Shown piece after piece: positions 1-11,600 of a stretch of 32,853 bases of DNA. The notes under the pieces are model-generated. The model was given only the letters and a program-made list of their open reading frames with translations, was not told the DNA's origin and searched no databases. Position numbers and translations under genes: made by a program. Source of the stretch: Pelargonium nanum (Eukaryota; Streptophyta; Magnoliopsida; Geraniales; Geraniaceae); the NCBI GenBank assembly GCA_036897485.1, contig JAYMTF010000613.1, positions 1 through 32,853 of the forward strand, in the 5' to 3' direction. Position 1 is the stretch's first letter. Every line of letters starts with the position of its first letter.

Positions 1-290
1 ACTGATACCAAAGAAAACCCTAGTTTTCAACTCTCCAATGAGAGAACCCTAGCCGCCGTTTTTCTCCGCCTTTTTTAACTTTTTGTTTCTTTTCTTAGTA
101 TCACGTAGGCAAAATATTTGGATATATTTCAATATGAATCAAGTTTCAAATACTTGTATTAACATAAACAAGTAGAAGTACAAAAGCACAATAACATTTG
201 TATATACAAATTATGCAAGTGTGGCTCATTAAGCAGGAAAATAAAACAATAATAGTACTTGTACAGTCTCAATAGATGCTCGCTTAAGAA
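1..290. other. Window edge and SBH 3' flank
   Basis: No coding sequence is visible. Positions 15-23 hold AAACCCTAG and 45-52 hold AACCCTAG. These are telo-box-type motifs common in promoters and leaders of plant growth genes, so a neighbouring gene may begin just outside the window. Roughly 120-290 is AT-rich and probably contains the SBH 3'UTR. I cannot place the polyadenylation site. Confidence 0.4.
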
Positions 291-3015
291 TCATTCATCT
301 TTCTGATTTTTGGTAGGCCGGGCTTCAAAGCCTCCACTTACTCTCTTCTCGAGAGAGTAAGGCATATACGTCCCGAGGATTTTGTCCCACATAACAAAGA
401 ATGGCTGGGAGAAGTTGTATTTGTTACCATACAGCTGATGGTGGACATCGTGGTAAGCAGTGTTGTTTCTAAAGAAGACGTGGAAAGGGTTCCCGGGAAG
501 CAATAATCCACAGTGGTCATCCACTGTTTTGATGGTGGCAAATGAGAAGAAGAAGATGGAAACTCGGGGAGACATACCAGAAATGAGGAAAGATAAGGCT
601 CCACCAATTGTGTCCAGAAGAAGGCCCTCCACGGGATGATTGTATAGAGCTCCAAATGAATAGGGCACAACTAGACGGTGATGTTTAGAATGAATGTGCT
701 TGTATAAGAATTTGTTGTGGTGCATGTATCTGTGCATGAAATACTGCCACGTATCCATAACTAACATTGCAGTAACAAACTGTTGAGCAATAACAATTAG
801 GGAAAGTTCTTGACTTGTAGCATCCACACCACTATTCCCAGTTACCTGCATGACAGGAATATTGCATTACAATTAAGGATCTCTGATTATAAGAACAGAA
901 AGGTTGAAGAAGCAGCTTATGATCAACGTTCCATAAATAACAGTATCCACATTACAGTTCCATTTACCAATAAGATAGGTATGATGCCTATGAAGACCTT
1001 CATAAGTTAAATCAATCAGTCTAGTAATGGAGAATGGTCACTCCTACTTGTGTAATAGATCTCTTCCAGTAAAGTCAACATATATAGAGAGTGACTTTAT
1101 AATTTAGCACAATGAAAAACCATTTGATCACACAGCTCAAAAATCAAAATATGGGATAACTTCATTACCTAAACAACTAGACCATAAGCCCAAGAGCACT
1201 CCTATTCACCTTTTTATTTATTTTTAAATTTAATTCCCAGAAACACAGAATATTTTCTTATAGATATTCAAAGTCCTCACTTCATGGCATAAACATTCAC
1301 CAAACAATATCTAAAGCTTCCTGGGCTGATTTTGTATCCATTCTAAATCAACTAAACTCCAAATCACATGGAACTTGGAGGAACCTATTAAGATGGTTAT
1401 ATCAGAAAACTTCCATAACAGAAAATTCGATTAAGCATCCTAAAGCCTCTTAAGGAAATTGAAATATTCTTTTCATACAGGTAAACACAGATCAAATTAT
1501 AAGGACAGAAAACTTGCAAAAACCAGAATGGAACAGAGAAATTACATTTGATGTTTAAAAATAAATAAACACGAGTCTTTGAAAAAGGAACAGAGAAAAG
1601 GAAATCTTACTAATGAGACACAAAAAAATCATAAGTTTTACGGCAAATAAAAACATAGCGCCACGTCACCAAGCTTTACGACTACGAGACATGCCCTAAA
1701 GTCACGTGCCCAAGACGCTAGACCGGCAACTCACTTGTTCTAGGGGTCGACGGCAATGCTCATCATCGTACGACGACGCCCATCGTCGTACTACAAAGCA
1801 AAGGCCATCACACGCGTCCAACGCCGATGATCGCGCCTAAGGTTGACGACAACCCTCATCGTCGTACGAGGAAGCCCAAGGTCAACGCGCGCCCAAAGCC
1901 GATGGTCGCACCCTAGGTCGACGACAGCTCCCAAAGACATTCAAACCAAGACTAAGATATGTCAAGCCTTTCAAACATCAAGGAGAATGAGCTAAGTCCT
2001 CAAGAGAGAAGGCCCCATCGCACGAAACTTAACCGCAAATGATGAAGGACAAGACTCAGACGGTGAACATTGAGCGCATACGCTCAATCTCGTCGTGACG
2101 AGCTCTGTAGTTGCGATGGAAGCGTCCTTCCAGACCTAAGAAGGTGTTTTGGGCATTTCAAGGACTTCGAGGCCCGTCCGGAGGTTCGGGAAGGATCATA
2201 ATACTTGGTAACCATGCGTAAGGTCCAAATCATTTCCAACGTTGACGACGAACCTTGAAATTGGAAACGGACATCGAACATTGAACATGGACATTTGTCA
2301 CTTAGACTTAGAATATTCGACACATGAAAATATAACTCTAATACATGCAAAGACGACAACAACAATATAGTGTGTTGCGTTAACCATGAAAAACAGGCGC
2401 ATCACCTACAATCTCTAGATTCTAGAAATTTCAGGAAATAAAACATGATGTCCACAACAAAATCTAACAAAAAAGAAGTCCTAGAATCGTAGCCCAGCTA
2501 GAATAATTCATATGGCAAACGAACTATAGATAATAACTGGACTCTTTTGCACCCAATTCCGGGTGAGCTGACTGAGATCCAATAGAAATCCAATTGCCAC
2601 ACACAACAAAACCAATTGCCAATCGCTTATAATAAAAACAACAAATTGATAACTATATAATTTAGGCACAAACAAAAATTACCCATTGACCCAAAATTCA
2701 CAGGAGAGAAACATAAATATCATCAAAATAACAGTAATGAATAAGAAAACATATAAAATAAATAAATAAATAACAGGAATTGGTACAACTTACGGTGAAC
2801 AAGAGGACTGCGACCATGGCCTGAAGTGCTTGTTGGAGAAGAACACCTTTGACGACGGTGCTTTTGGAGACCAAATTTTTTACATCCTCGTCACTCTTGG
2901 AATGTAACCTATATTTCTCATAAGATCCTAAGAGAACGTAGACGCCAGAATATACCCAGTAAATCACGATTGGGACAAAAGTACTCAATATATCATCAGA
3001 AATCGTGAAACCCAT
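291..3015 (-). CDS. SBH: Sphinganine C4-monooxygenase (sphingoid base hydroxylase)
   Basis: This diiron hydroxylase of the endoplasmic reticulum converts sphinganine to phytosphingosine, making the trihydroxy long-chain bases of plant ceramides. There are two exons, 3015-2794 and 845-291. The donor reads GTAAGT, the acceptor TGCAG, and the junction is phase 0. The protein is 258 residues, very close to Arabidopsis SBH1 and SBH2. Hydrophobic membrane segments flank the histidine clusters of the fatty acid hydroxylase family: H112-RYM-H116, H126-SK-HH130 and H206-DV-HH210. All expected histidines are present, so the enzyme should be active. The lysine-rich C-terminus (KNQKDE) could bear on ER retention; that is an inference. 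The 1.95-kb intron carries a foreign-looking repeat insert. The start is the first ATG of an exon whose N-terminus (MGFTISDD) matches the family. Confidence 0.95.
846..2793 (-). other. SBH intron 1 with repeat insert
   Basis: This single intron is AT-rich at both ends. From about 1650 to 2340 it becomes clearly richer in GC and CpG. Short open frames inside (for example 2084-2365, minus) show no family resemblance and are not genes. Confidence 0.8.
1740..1935. repeat. Imperfect tandem repeat, CpG-rich, in SBH intron
   Basis: Related blocks recur. GCCGATGATCGCGCC begins at 1823 and GCCGATGGTCGCACCC at 1898, a 75-bp offset; each is followed by a GGTYGACGACA block (1841 and 1917). CATCRTCGTAC occurs at 1761, 1781 and 1857. 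The composition contrasts with the surrounding intron and suggests a fragment of a retroelement LTR or a satellite-like insert. I see no target-site duplication or terminal repeat. Confidence 0.5.
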
Positions 3016-4729
3016 ATCCCAAAAACAATTATTAAAAACAATGATCTATACCCAATTCCTTTTTGTCTTCCCAGAATAAAAAAACCTAAGCTTCCAAAAT
3101 AATTTCTTTTAAAATGAAACCTCCTCTTTCGACTAAATATGGTAACGCCACTCCTCGTTCCTCTTTGTCTGTTCTGCGTCTGTAGCAGACAGGGATGAGA
3201 ATTTGAGGAAAGAATAAAACACAAATTGAAATGATTGGTGATTTAGGGTTTGCAGGAAAAAGAAAATCGAAGAGAGAGTCGTTGAAACCAAAGAAGAAAG
3301 AAGAAAGAGAGACGATTTGGAATTCTATTAAAAATCAAAATATAACGTATTTGTTTTTCAAGACGACGACGACAACGTGATCTTCCGCATAAGACTCTAC
3401 AGTTGATTGCGTGAAATCTAAACGTGTCGAGTGATGGATCGGTTGGTGCGGGACCCATGAGAGGATCTACTGGGTTGTGATTGGAGGGAGGGACCGACCA
3501 GTTGTAGAGTGATGGGTAGAGGATTGCTTCTCTTGCTGTCGTTAATTCTGGTTTTCTCCGTTGTCGGTCAAAGACGATGCCGAGTTTGACTGGTTTTTAA
3601 TGTCTGAAGGAAAGAACTCGCACAAGCCGGCTTCGTAGAGCGCGTGTTCCAGTTACTTCAGCGCGTGGGGCGTTTGCTTGGCTTTTATACTTGGCACACG
3701 TGTCGCTAGCAGATACCACAACAATGAACAACCTGCCATTTTATTTTCCGGCTCTGCAATTATATTTAATAGAGTTGAATAGTTTTGTTTACCTGACTTG
3801 GAAAATGGTGGTTCGATTGAAGTACTCGGATCAACTTTTGAGTTTGTTGTTGAATCATATGAGTAACCCGGCGGTGGCAAGAGACGATCGGCAACAACTT
3901 GTTCGCGCTCTTTAAGTGGAGGGGGAGGATTCTAGTGCCTTCACTTTAATTATTCAGACTGATGGGGAGGATTCAAGTTGCTTTAGTCATTGTGATTCAA
4001 TTTGGTAATGTCAAGTTTTTGTTTGTGGTTTAGAGTGGCACACGAGTTGGTTAGATTCTCGGCTTCTTTGTTAGACTAGCCTGAGTGGACTAATCTTTAA
4101 ACTTCAAACTTTATATCGTCTAAGTTATAATCCGAGTTGAGTTAATAAATTAATAGCTTTTACGAATAAAATAGTCTTGTTTACCTGGCTTTATTTTAGT
4201 CCCTAATTAGGTTACATTCAGAGCAACTAGGTACGTTTTAAAAATGCTGATTTGAGGATCATCTGCTATCATGCAATTTTTTTTTTATGTTATCCACTCC
4301 ATACGAATCTTGCATTATTGAGGTTAATATATATAATTATTAGAACGATTAAAAACATTATCATCATTATGGAATTGAAGGTGTGAGGCAAAATGGGTAG
4401 GAAGCACATTAATAAGAATCTGTCAATCTGATGTAGTGTGGACAAATAATATTGTAATAATTATATACAGTCATGTCATTACAAAATTGCAATCATTTTT
4501 GTGTGGCAACTGGCAAGCAAATGCACATCCATACATTGTTCTTGCAACAAGCACACCAATAATTAAGGAAAATGAAGTGTCCCAAATGGATACAACAGTT
4601 TAATCCTATGAGCTAACAAAAATGCTGTCTTCAAACAGTTTGCAGTTTGCAGCCATGGGAAGTTCCATCAAAACCAAATCAAGAATGGAACTTGGTATGA
4701 ATAAAAGGAGGCATAAATGCCAAAAGATA
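3016..4729. other. SBH promoter/leader and intergenic DNA to ORC6
   Basis: No gene is recognised here. The part next to SBH (to about 3700) should contain its leader and promoter. The rest, 3950-4600, is AT-rich without clear features. Probably the last 100-200 bases before 4730 belong to the ORC6 3'UTR. Open frames at 3653-3915 on both strands resemble no known protein. Confidence 0.5.
3683..3703 (-). promoter_or_regulatory. Minus-strand TATA box with adjacent G-box
   Basis: On the minus strand TATAAAA lies at 3689-3683. A palindromic ACACGTGT G-box (3696-3703) lies just upstream of it. The pair faces SBH and could be its core promoter. That would imply a leader of about 640 nt, perhaps containing an intron, so the assignment is tentative. 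Confidence 0.4.
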
Positions 4730-7612
4730 CTAGGCTTCCAACTTCTGGGTTTCAGGAACTTTCTTGAAAAAGTCTAGACTTGTTTGCCGGGTTCGCTTGC
4801 AATGAGCTGGAAAATGAAAACATGAAAAGGGGGAGAATCAGTCAATGGCCTACACTGATGTGTGTATAGGTGCATGGTAAAAGAAACTGAAGAGAATTGA
4901 GTAATTAACCTTTTCTCTCACTATCTTTGTTAGATGCAATTACAGTGGATTTCCAGTCCTCATAATCATATTTTTCCTTTCTTTTACGCTTCTTGTGACA
5001 TGAGAGCTGCAAATATAACAAGAATCAGAAAAAGATCTAGGAGTGAATGCAATCTAATGCAAAAAACAAAAAAAAATCCAAGTGCCTTGATTACAGAATC
5101 CTGAATCACAAATTAAGATAAACAAATCATAGGGAGAATTTATTCCCAGTTGCGTACAATTAGCCTGATGCTATTGGCAGCATAACAAAAAGAGTTCTAT
5201 TGAACAATCTGCACTTCCATCTGAATGGATAAGCAGGATATTCCATTAGCTGATATGTCAAATTAAAACCTTGTTCTTTACATTGATTCTACACAAAGAA
5301 TCTTTTATTACCAGTGACACTTACACAGGACTTACAATGTTTGCTGGATGTTAAAAGTTTGATTTCTACTTGAGGAAACTGATGTAAAAGAACCAATGAG
5401 TTATGCATTTCCTACTGAGCCTCTTCAGTCTTCACAGTAATAAAGTACCGGTGGGTATAGAGTTGGAAGGGAACTCAAGGAACTGTCAGACTATATTCTA
5501 TTTGGATAAATACTGAGGATTAAGATTTGCTTGCAATTGTAACACCTAGACTTGGTGGATTTTAAGTGTTGACTTTACATTGAAGGTCTACCAATGCATG
5601 AAACCCAAGTGTTGAACAATTATCAATCAAACAAGTGGCTGTAACAAGGCTCATCTATTGAAACATCTACCCTGATGTAATCAGATCTAATTAGTGGTGA
5701 ATATCTCAACCATTTATAGGACGGACGAGATTAGAAAGAAGAAAATAACAAACAACCTAAAACTGAGTTTGAGCAACTGTTACTATCAACCACAACTGAG
5801 CTAAAGTAAAATAAAGAAACTCAAAGTTGAGTGGCCTAGTCAATTCATATATCATAACAGGAATGAAAAGTACAGTATCGTAAGTTAGGACAGCAGGGGA
5901 CTAAAGTACATTAGTTTAACAAATTAACAAAATTGTTGAGTATGGTACTTGAGATTACCTCTGGTTCATCATCTGACAAAGTACCATCCTCAATTCTTCT
6001 CTTCTCAGGGAATGCATCAAGCAGTTCTGTAAGCAAATTCAAAAGTAAGAATAAAGAAAAATATCAACTTAATGCAACTAAAGGTATCAAGTATATTGTA
6101 ATTTACACTTGAGTAAACCACACTATATCCAAGGGAAAGTGACTATGAAACAAACATATACATATCAGATAACCAAAGAACCAGATAAGCAAAAGAGTTG
6201 ATACCTCGATTCCCTTTTACATCCCTTGGATCTTTTTTCTCCTTTGAGATGCCAAAAACATCATGACAAAGGTCCTTCATGGAGTTAGAGACCTATATAA
6301 ATTTAGTTCATAGTTAGTACGTAGGACTTATAGAAATGAACAATGCATAGTAACAATGTGAGTTTCTTACATTAGAGAACTCAGATTCAGACGAGCCACA
6401 AAGCTCAATCAGCTTGGTCTTGTCTGCCTTGAGCTGTCAAGGGAGAAATTAAATAAAAAATCGATTACATTAGAAGAAATAGTTCACAGCTATTACTTTC
6501 TGGAGAAAATATCTATTGGTTACCTTATGTCTCTTGGCACACAAGTAGAATGCCACGGCTGTAAAAACAGGCCGAGTTAAGTCAGTACTTGCCCGCCGAG
6601 TAGCTGGTAATGATGCAAGAAACCGGTCCTTGTACCTGTTAGACACATCTAAGTTAACAAGACACAAAACCAAAAGCTCCAACAAAATAAAAGTGCCTAT
6701 AACATTGGCTTATGAAAATGCAAACCAGTCTAGATAACACCTCAGAACTCTTAGGGATGGGATTTTGGACTCAATAGGCCATTATCTTTTCAGACAACAT
6801 ACATAAAACCAGGTCTTTATCTCTGAATCAAAAATTAGTTTTAGATTCCTCATTCAGGCATTTTGTCAAACACATAGAGGCTTTAGCTCCAACTGTAAAT
6901 TGGAGAACTGAACGAACCTAACAAAACACAGAATGGAAAGGAAATGAATCTTACAGCAATAAACCCTTCTGCACAAAAGGGATGAGTCTGATGCATCCAA
7001 ACTGAATCCCCAATTCCCTGATATCCAGCTTTGTTCTGCAACCGACCACAAACCCAATTCAATCCAATCCATCAAAAAAGGGCACTCAAATTTAAAACTT
7101 ACAAGAATAAAGTAAAAACAGAAGCAACAAACGCACTTGAATCCGAGACCATTCTGCAGAGAATTGAAGGATCTATTGTATGCCTTGTCCGACATCCCAC
7201 TCAATCGAACCGCGACCTGCCGATCAAACATAACATTCGCCCTGCAAACAAACCCAGAATATCAATCAAATCCGAACACAGAACACCAGAAACCCAAAAA
7301 TGGACACTTCACAGATCAATTAACCAAATCGCATCAGTACCTGGTGGCGGCAATTTCGAGGCAGATCACAGCCTTGCACACCTCACCCTACAAATCAAAC
7401 ACCAAATCCCAATGAATACCACTTAGAGGTGATACTGATATGCATTCTGATTTCCATATCATTATCAATTGGAGTTGAGGGAGGAGACTTACAACTCCGA
7501 TGACGGAAGAATCAAACTGGACGTCGCAGAGGCGGCGGAGCTCGGCGGCTTTGCGAATGAGTTGCTTGGAATCTGAGAGCCCAAGCTTGTTTGCAATGTC
7601 AGAGAGATCCAT
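4730..7612 (-). CDS. ORC6: Origin recognition complex subunit 6
   Basis: ORC6 is the smallest ORC subunit, which helps ORC bind DNA and load the MCM2-7 helicase at replication origins in the nucleus. Ten exons: 7612-7493, 7387-7341, 7241-7137, 7035-6955, 6635-6524, 6433-6371, 6292-6205, 6026-5959, 5006-4910 and 4806-4730. All have GT-AG borders and consistent phase, giving 285 residues; plant ORC6 is about 284. The N-terminal half forms the cyclin-like, TFIIB-related fold, starting MDLSDIANKLGL with LIRKAAELRRLC at about residues 18-29. The middle has RFLASLPATRR and RPVFTAVAFYLCA, both strongly conserved in plant ORC6. The tail is basic (KKRKRKEK) and ends with QTSLDFFKK. Several Met codons lie upstream in frame; the start at 7612 was chosen because it gives the conserved N-terminus. 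Confidence 0.95.
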
Positions 7613-7763
7613 ATCGGCGGATTGGAATCTTCTGTGGTGAGAGTGAGAGTAGGAGATTGGGGGTTTTGGGGTTTGAAGGAAGAAGATAATGACAAGGCCA
7701 TGTGGGTCAACATAAATGGTACAGTTGGCGGGAACGCCTTTGTTTGGTTTCGTTTTTTGAAAC

Positions 7764-7771
7764 ATTCGCGC
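7764..7771 (-). promoter_or_regulatory. E2F consensus site at ORC6 promoter
   Basis: ATTCGCGC fits the plant E2F consensus WTTSSCSS. It lies about 150 bp upstream of the ORC6 ATG, between the putative TATA box and the start codon. ORC genes are classic E2F/RBR targets in plants, so expression at the G1/S boundary is expected. Confidence 0.55.
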
Positions 7772-7780
7772 TCACCCCAA

Positions 7781-7788
7781 TATATATA
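7781..7788 (-). promoter_or_regulatory. TATA box, ORC6
   Basis: TATATATA lies 170 bp upstream of the ORC6 start codon, placing transcription initiation near 7755 and a leader of about 140 nt. The match is palindromic, so its direction is inferred from the gene. Confidence 0.45.
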
Positions 7789-7800
7789 CTACTACACTTC

Positions 7801-7810
7801 TTGGCGCCAA
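7801..7810. promoter_or_regulatory. Palindromic E2F-like site TTGGCGCCAA
   Basis: A perfect 10-bp palindrome lies 12 bp upstream of the ORC6 TATA box. It contains the GGCGCC core of E2F sites but misses one T of the strict consensus. Its pairing with the site at 7764 strengthens both. Confidence 0.5.
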
Positions 7811-8622
7811 GTGACTCTTATCACTCTAAATTCTATTTGTTTTGTAATTCTATAAATATTTTAATATAAATTATAAGTTGGCATTTTTGTTTTAAATAAC
7901 AGATTGCAAATTGCATGTTTTTGGTATAAGTTGTGCATTTTAATTGTGTTGATTGAACCGAGCTTTTAGAAAATGAAAGATTTACTAAGTTGTGAAGCTT
8001 GAGCCAACATAATAAAGTGTGTCATACCGACATGCCGGAACTTCAAGACTATTTCCACGCAAATCTACAATTTTAAGAACACACTTCATACATTTATAAC
8101 ATTCAAGGAAAATTTCATTAAGTGTTGACCCTAAGATTAGAAAACGAGTCAACTAATTGAAGTTAAATTTTGAGTCTTAATCTTTATAGTTGTGTCCAAT
8201 TAAGAGATTAATAATCAGTCTCCATTTTGACTTTGAGATAATCTAAAAAAAAGTACTCTGAATTTGCTTATTTTGTCCAAATCTACTTGGAAATTGGAAT
8301 TTCAATGAAGTAAATTTTGGGAAATGCAGTTTGACTCCAAATACAAAAGATATATAGATTAAAACATTGTTACACAAAATTGTAAAGCAGTCTCCTGCAA
8401 CCAAAGATCTTTGTCTCTCCTTCCTTCCAATTGTTTATCAACCAGGTTACACAGTGCACACTACACTAAAGCCATAAAAACAATACTAAAAACTACTGAA
8501 ACTGTAATTTAGCTAAGGAACAATAACCATGAGATGCATCTGCCTTAATCACTGAGTCGTATAACCAGCATGCAATCGTCGCACTAGAATTTGAGGTGAG
8601 CTCAATATATATATATATTTGC
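7811..8622. other. ORC6 distal promoter and HGH1 3' flank
   Basis: AT-rich DNA without a recognisable gene. A short (AT)n tract lies near 8605-8620, immediately after the HGH1 stop codon on the minus strand. The HGH1 3'UTR probably occupies part of 8380-8622. Confidence 0.5.
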
Positions 8623-11600
8623 CTACTTGGGTCCATCAGCCGGCGGCTCCATTCCATCCCCTTGAACTAGCTGGTAAACAGCAAGAAACAGTTAACTAGG
8701 AAATATTATACGCATAACATACAGAAAAGGGGTAACTTTTTACATACCAGAGAGCCAACTTGTTCATATGCTCCCATTACTTTTGGATCTTCCTCATCTT
8801 CATACCCCAATTGTAGAATCCTAGGTCCATTCACACCCCAAAATGCTCTTCGACCAGCTTCCTGCACGCAAAGAGATGTGATGTGAGCATATATATGGAC
8901 AAAATGTCACAAATGGTAAAGTGTACACAGATATCATTAAGTAATGCCAACAAAACTGATGTTTTGTGAATGTATATGCAATCCTCTTGTGAATCACGGT
9001 TTGTTGAACTAGGCTGGCTGTGCCTGTATGCGTCCTTATTGGGTACATGTCATCCATTAATTTTTCCATTCACGAAATGGTTACATTTCTAGCAGTCAGA
9101 ATAAGTCAACAATCTTTTAAAAAACCTTAACTGCAGTTTTTAGCTCAAATAATCAAATCTAGAATCCAGATTTGTCTAGTGTTTTAAGTTTTCAACTTCA
9201 AAATATCATGACAATTTGTATTATAATAATGGATAGTCTCTATAAGAATTACAATAAACGAAGCCACAAGAAATCTGTTGACACTTGACAGCTATTTGGC
9301 TGAAACAAACACCAACACAAATCTTACTAAATGCAGAACAAACCAAATAGCAGGTCCATGGTCTCAACAACTATGTTCGCTTTATACCATCCATGGAAGT
9401 TGGAAATCTCTTTATTCTTTGGTCTCCGTTATAGTGAAAAAAAAAACAAGTACAGATAAGAAATGTCTAGTATAAGTACTGATTACTGACCTGCAATGTG
9501 ATCAAGTAGATAGCCTCCAGCACCTGAACACGAATCTCTGGATCATTAACTGGTTCACGCTCAATAGATAGTGCACACGCAAGTTCTGGTGGCATTTTTG
9601 CTGTGTCCTGTTCACTATAAATCTGGGGGGAAAAACTACTTCAATGGAAAGTTATGCAAACAAGAGCTTTCGCAAGAAAGCAAAATAAGAAACATGGGAA
9701 CTCATCGCATCCATACTCAAAGTCATGCGTGAAGATAGATGGTAATGGTTTTTATTGAATAACAAGGTAAAAACTGTAACCACCTCAAAATACAGGGTTT
9801 AAATTATTACAGTAAAATTAACAAATCAGTAGAAAATTGATGGCACGAAAGAAAATATAAATATAGTCACAACTATTGAAATTTTTGCAATAACTATTCA
9901 TTAAATGCGTTGAATAAGGTTCAATTCATACAATCTTCCCTGGAACTAAAATTATGTACTCAATATTCAATTAGTCATTCCAGGATTCATAGCCTGAAAC
10001 AGGCAACATGAACTGAGTCCCTCTAAGGTTCTCTTTAAATCAAATTGGGATGGCCAACAATGAAATTATTTGTATGTGGAATGTGTGTAACTGTGAAAGT
10101 ATTTATGGAACTACTGCAGTGATCTTCCGTTAAAAAGAAAAAGAAAAGGTATTGACTTCTCCAACAGTTGATCAATTAAAAAAATCAAGCAATTACAAAA
10201 TAGACAACTTAAATCCAATACTACAAAGAGTAACAAAGGTTTAAAAAGCAAAATAGAAGACCTTATTTCCTGCAACTGGCAGAAGTAAAGCTGGCCAAAG
10301 AAATTCTGATATCAATAACAAATTTGGTAGCTGGCTTTCTGCTTCAAAACAGCAGTTGCGAATAGTTCCAGCAACCTGTACAAAAGATGTCCAATTAAAT
10401 TTAGGCAAATCTAGTGATCATGGGCAAGTAAAAGCTTCACTGGTTGGCTGGACACGAATTTGATTACATCAATAAAAAGTGGTGCTGAGATTATTAGAGT
10501 ATGATCAACTGAGCTAGCACATGTTCAGAAGTGAACCCAACTTGTTAGCCGATAAGACAACATTATCCAAATAACTAAAAGGAAAGTAAACATCCCAGAA
10601 AAACATATCGTTTGAGTCTTCGAGATGAACAAACTTCACTACAATTTGTTTTATTATAAATAAATAACTTTCATAGAATTAAACTAACAATAATTCATAT
10701 TCATTAAATTAAACCTTGTTTGGTAGGGTTGATATAGAGGATTTGAGTGAATGAATCTTCCTAGCTCAAAATTTTGGAGTGAAGCATCAAGCAAGGACAA
10801 TGGATGAAGGGAAGCTACCATTTGAGAAACTTGCTTTATTAGCTATCATTTTATTAATCCTGTAAGTATATAAATATTTATGAAAAATGAAATGTAAGAA
10901 TCATTCATCCATTATCTCTATTCTTATGTACCAAAGTGGAATTCTTATTGTACTTTCAGGTTTCAGGTTATCACCAAGCCAAAAACTGTCTGGTCTCTTT
11001 AATCAACATGACCAATGCTAAGAACAATTTTGTTTTGATGCAGGTCAAAACTATATTCATAATTGATAGCTAGTATTGTTAATCCTAAGAGCGTTACAAT
11101 TCTAATGTATTGCAGCTGATCCACTGTAGTAGCAAGAATCTATAGCTCTCCTATTCATCAGGAAATTAAAATTCGAAAGTGTAAAACTTTGCGTCATGAA
11201 CAAGATCTTCAAAACTCAAAAGATTGGTCGAGTAGGATAACATTCAAATTGCGTGTATGCACAAAATCTTGAAGGCGGTAATGGACCAAGGAAAGAAGTC
11301 TGGAACTAGGAATATAGAAGGACATCTAGCTTAAGGACGTTGTGATCCATGCCCTAGTGTCTGTGTGTGTGAATATGTAACTTCTTCACAGGCATGCTAG
11401 AGTAAACAACACAGCACTACAGGTTTCTGCTAAAGAAGCTGTGGTTGTTTTAGGCAATCTTCATACATACCCCTTTTCTGCGCAGTGCGCTTGTTGAATC
11501 AAACTGTCCAACAATCTGCTTGAGCAATCCTCGTTTAGGATCCAGTAAAAGCTTTCTTCCTGCTACATCCTTTGAGATGTTTACAAGAATGGAACCAACA

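Noticed and set aside
1-12. Minus-strand TGGTATCAG at the window edge, resembling an initiator-tRNA primer-binding site
   Set aside because: It diverges from the TGGTATCAGAGC consensus after nine bases and no LTR is visible beside it.
2084-2365. Minus-strand open frame inside the SBH intron
   Set aside because: No domain resemblance; it lies in the repeat insert and has no supporting signals.
3653-3915. Opposed open frames upstream of SBH
   Set aside because: Both are short, without recognisable motifs, and overlap the putative SBH promoter.
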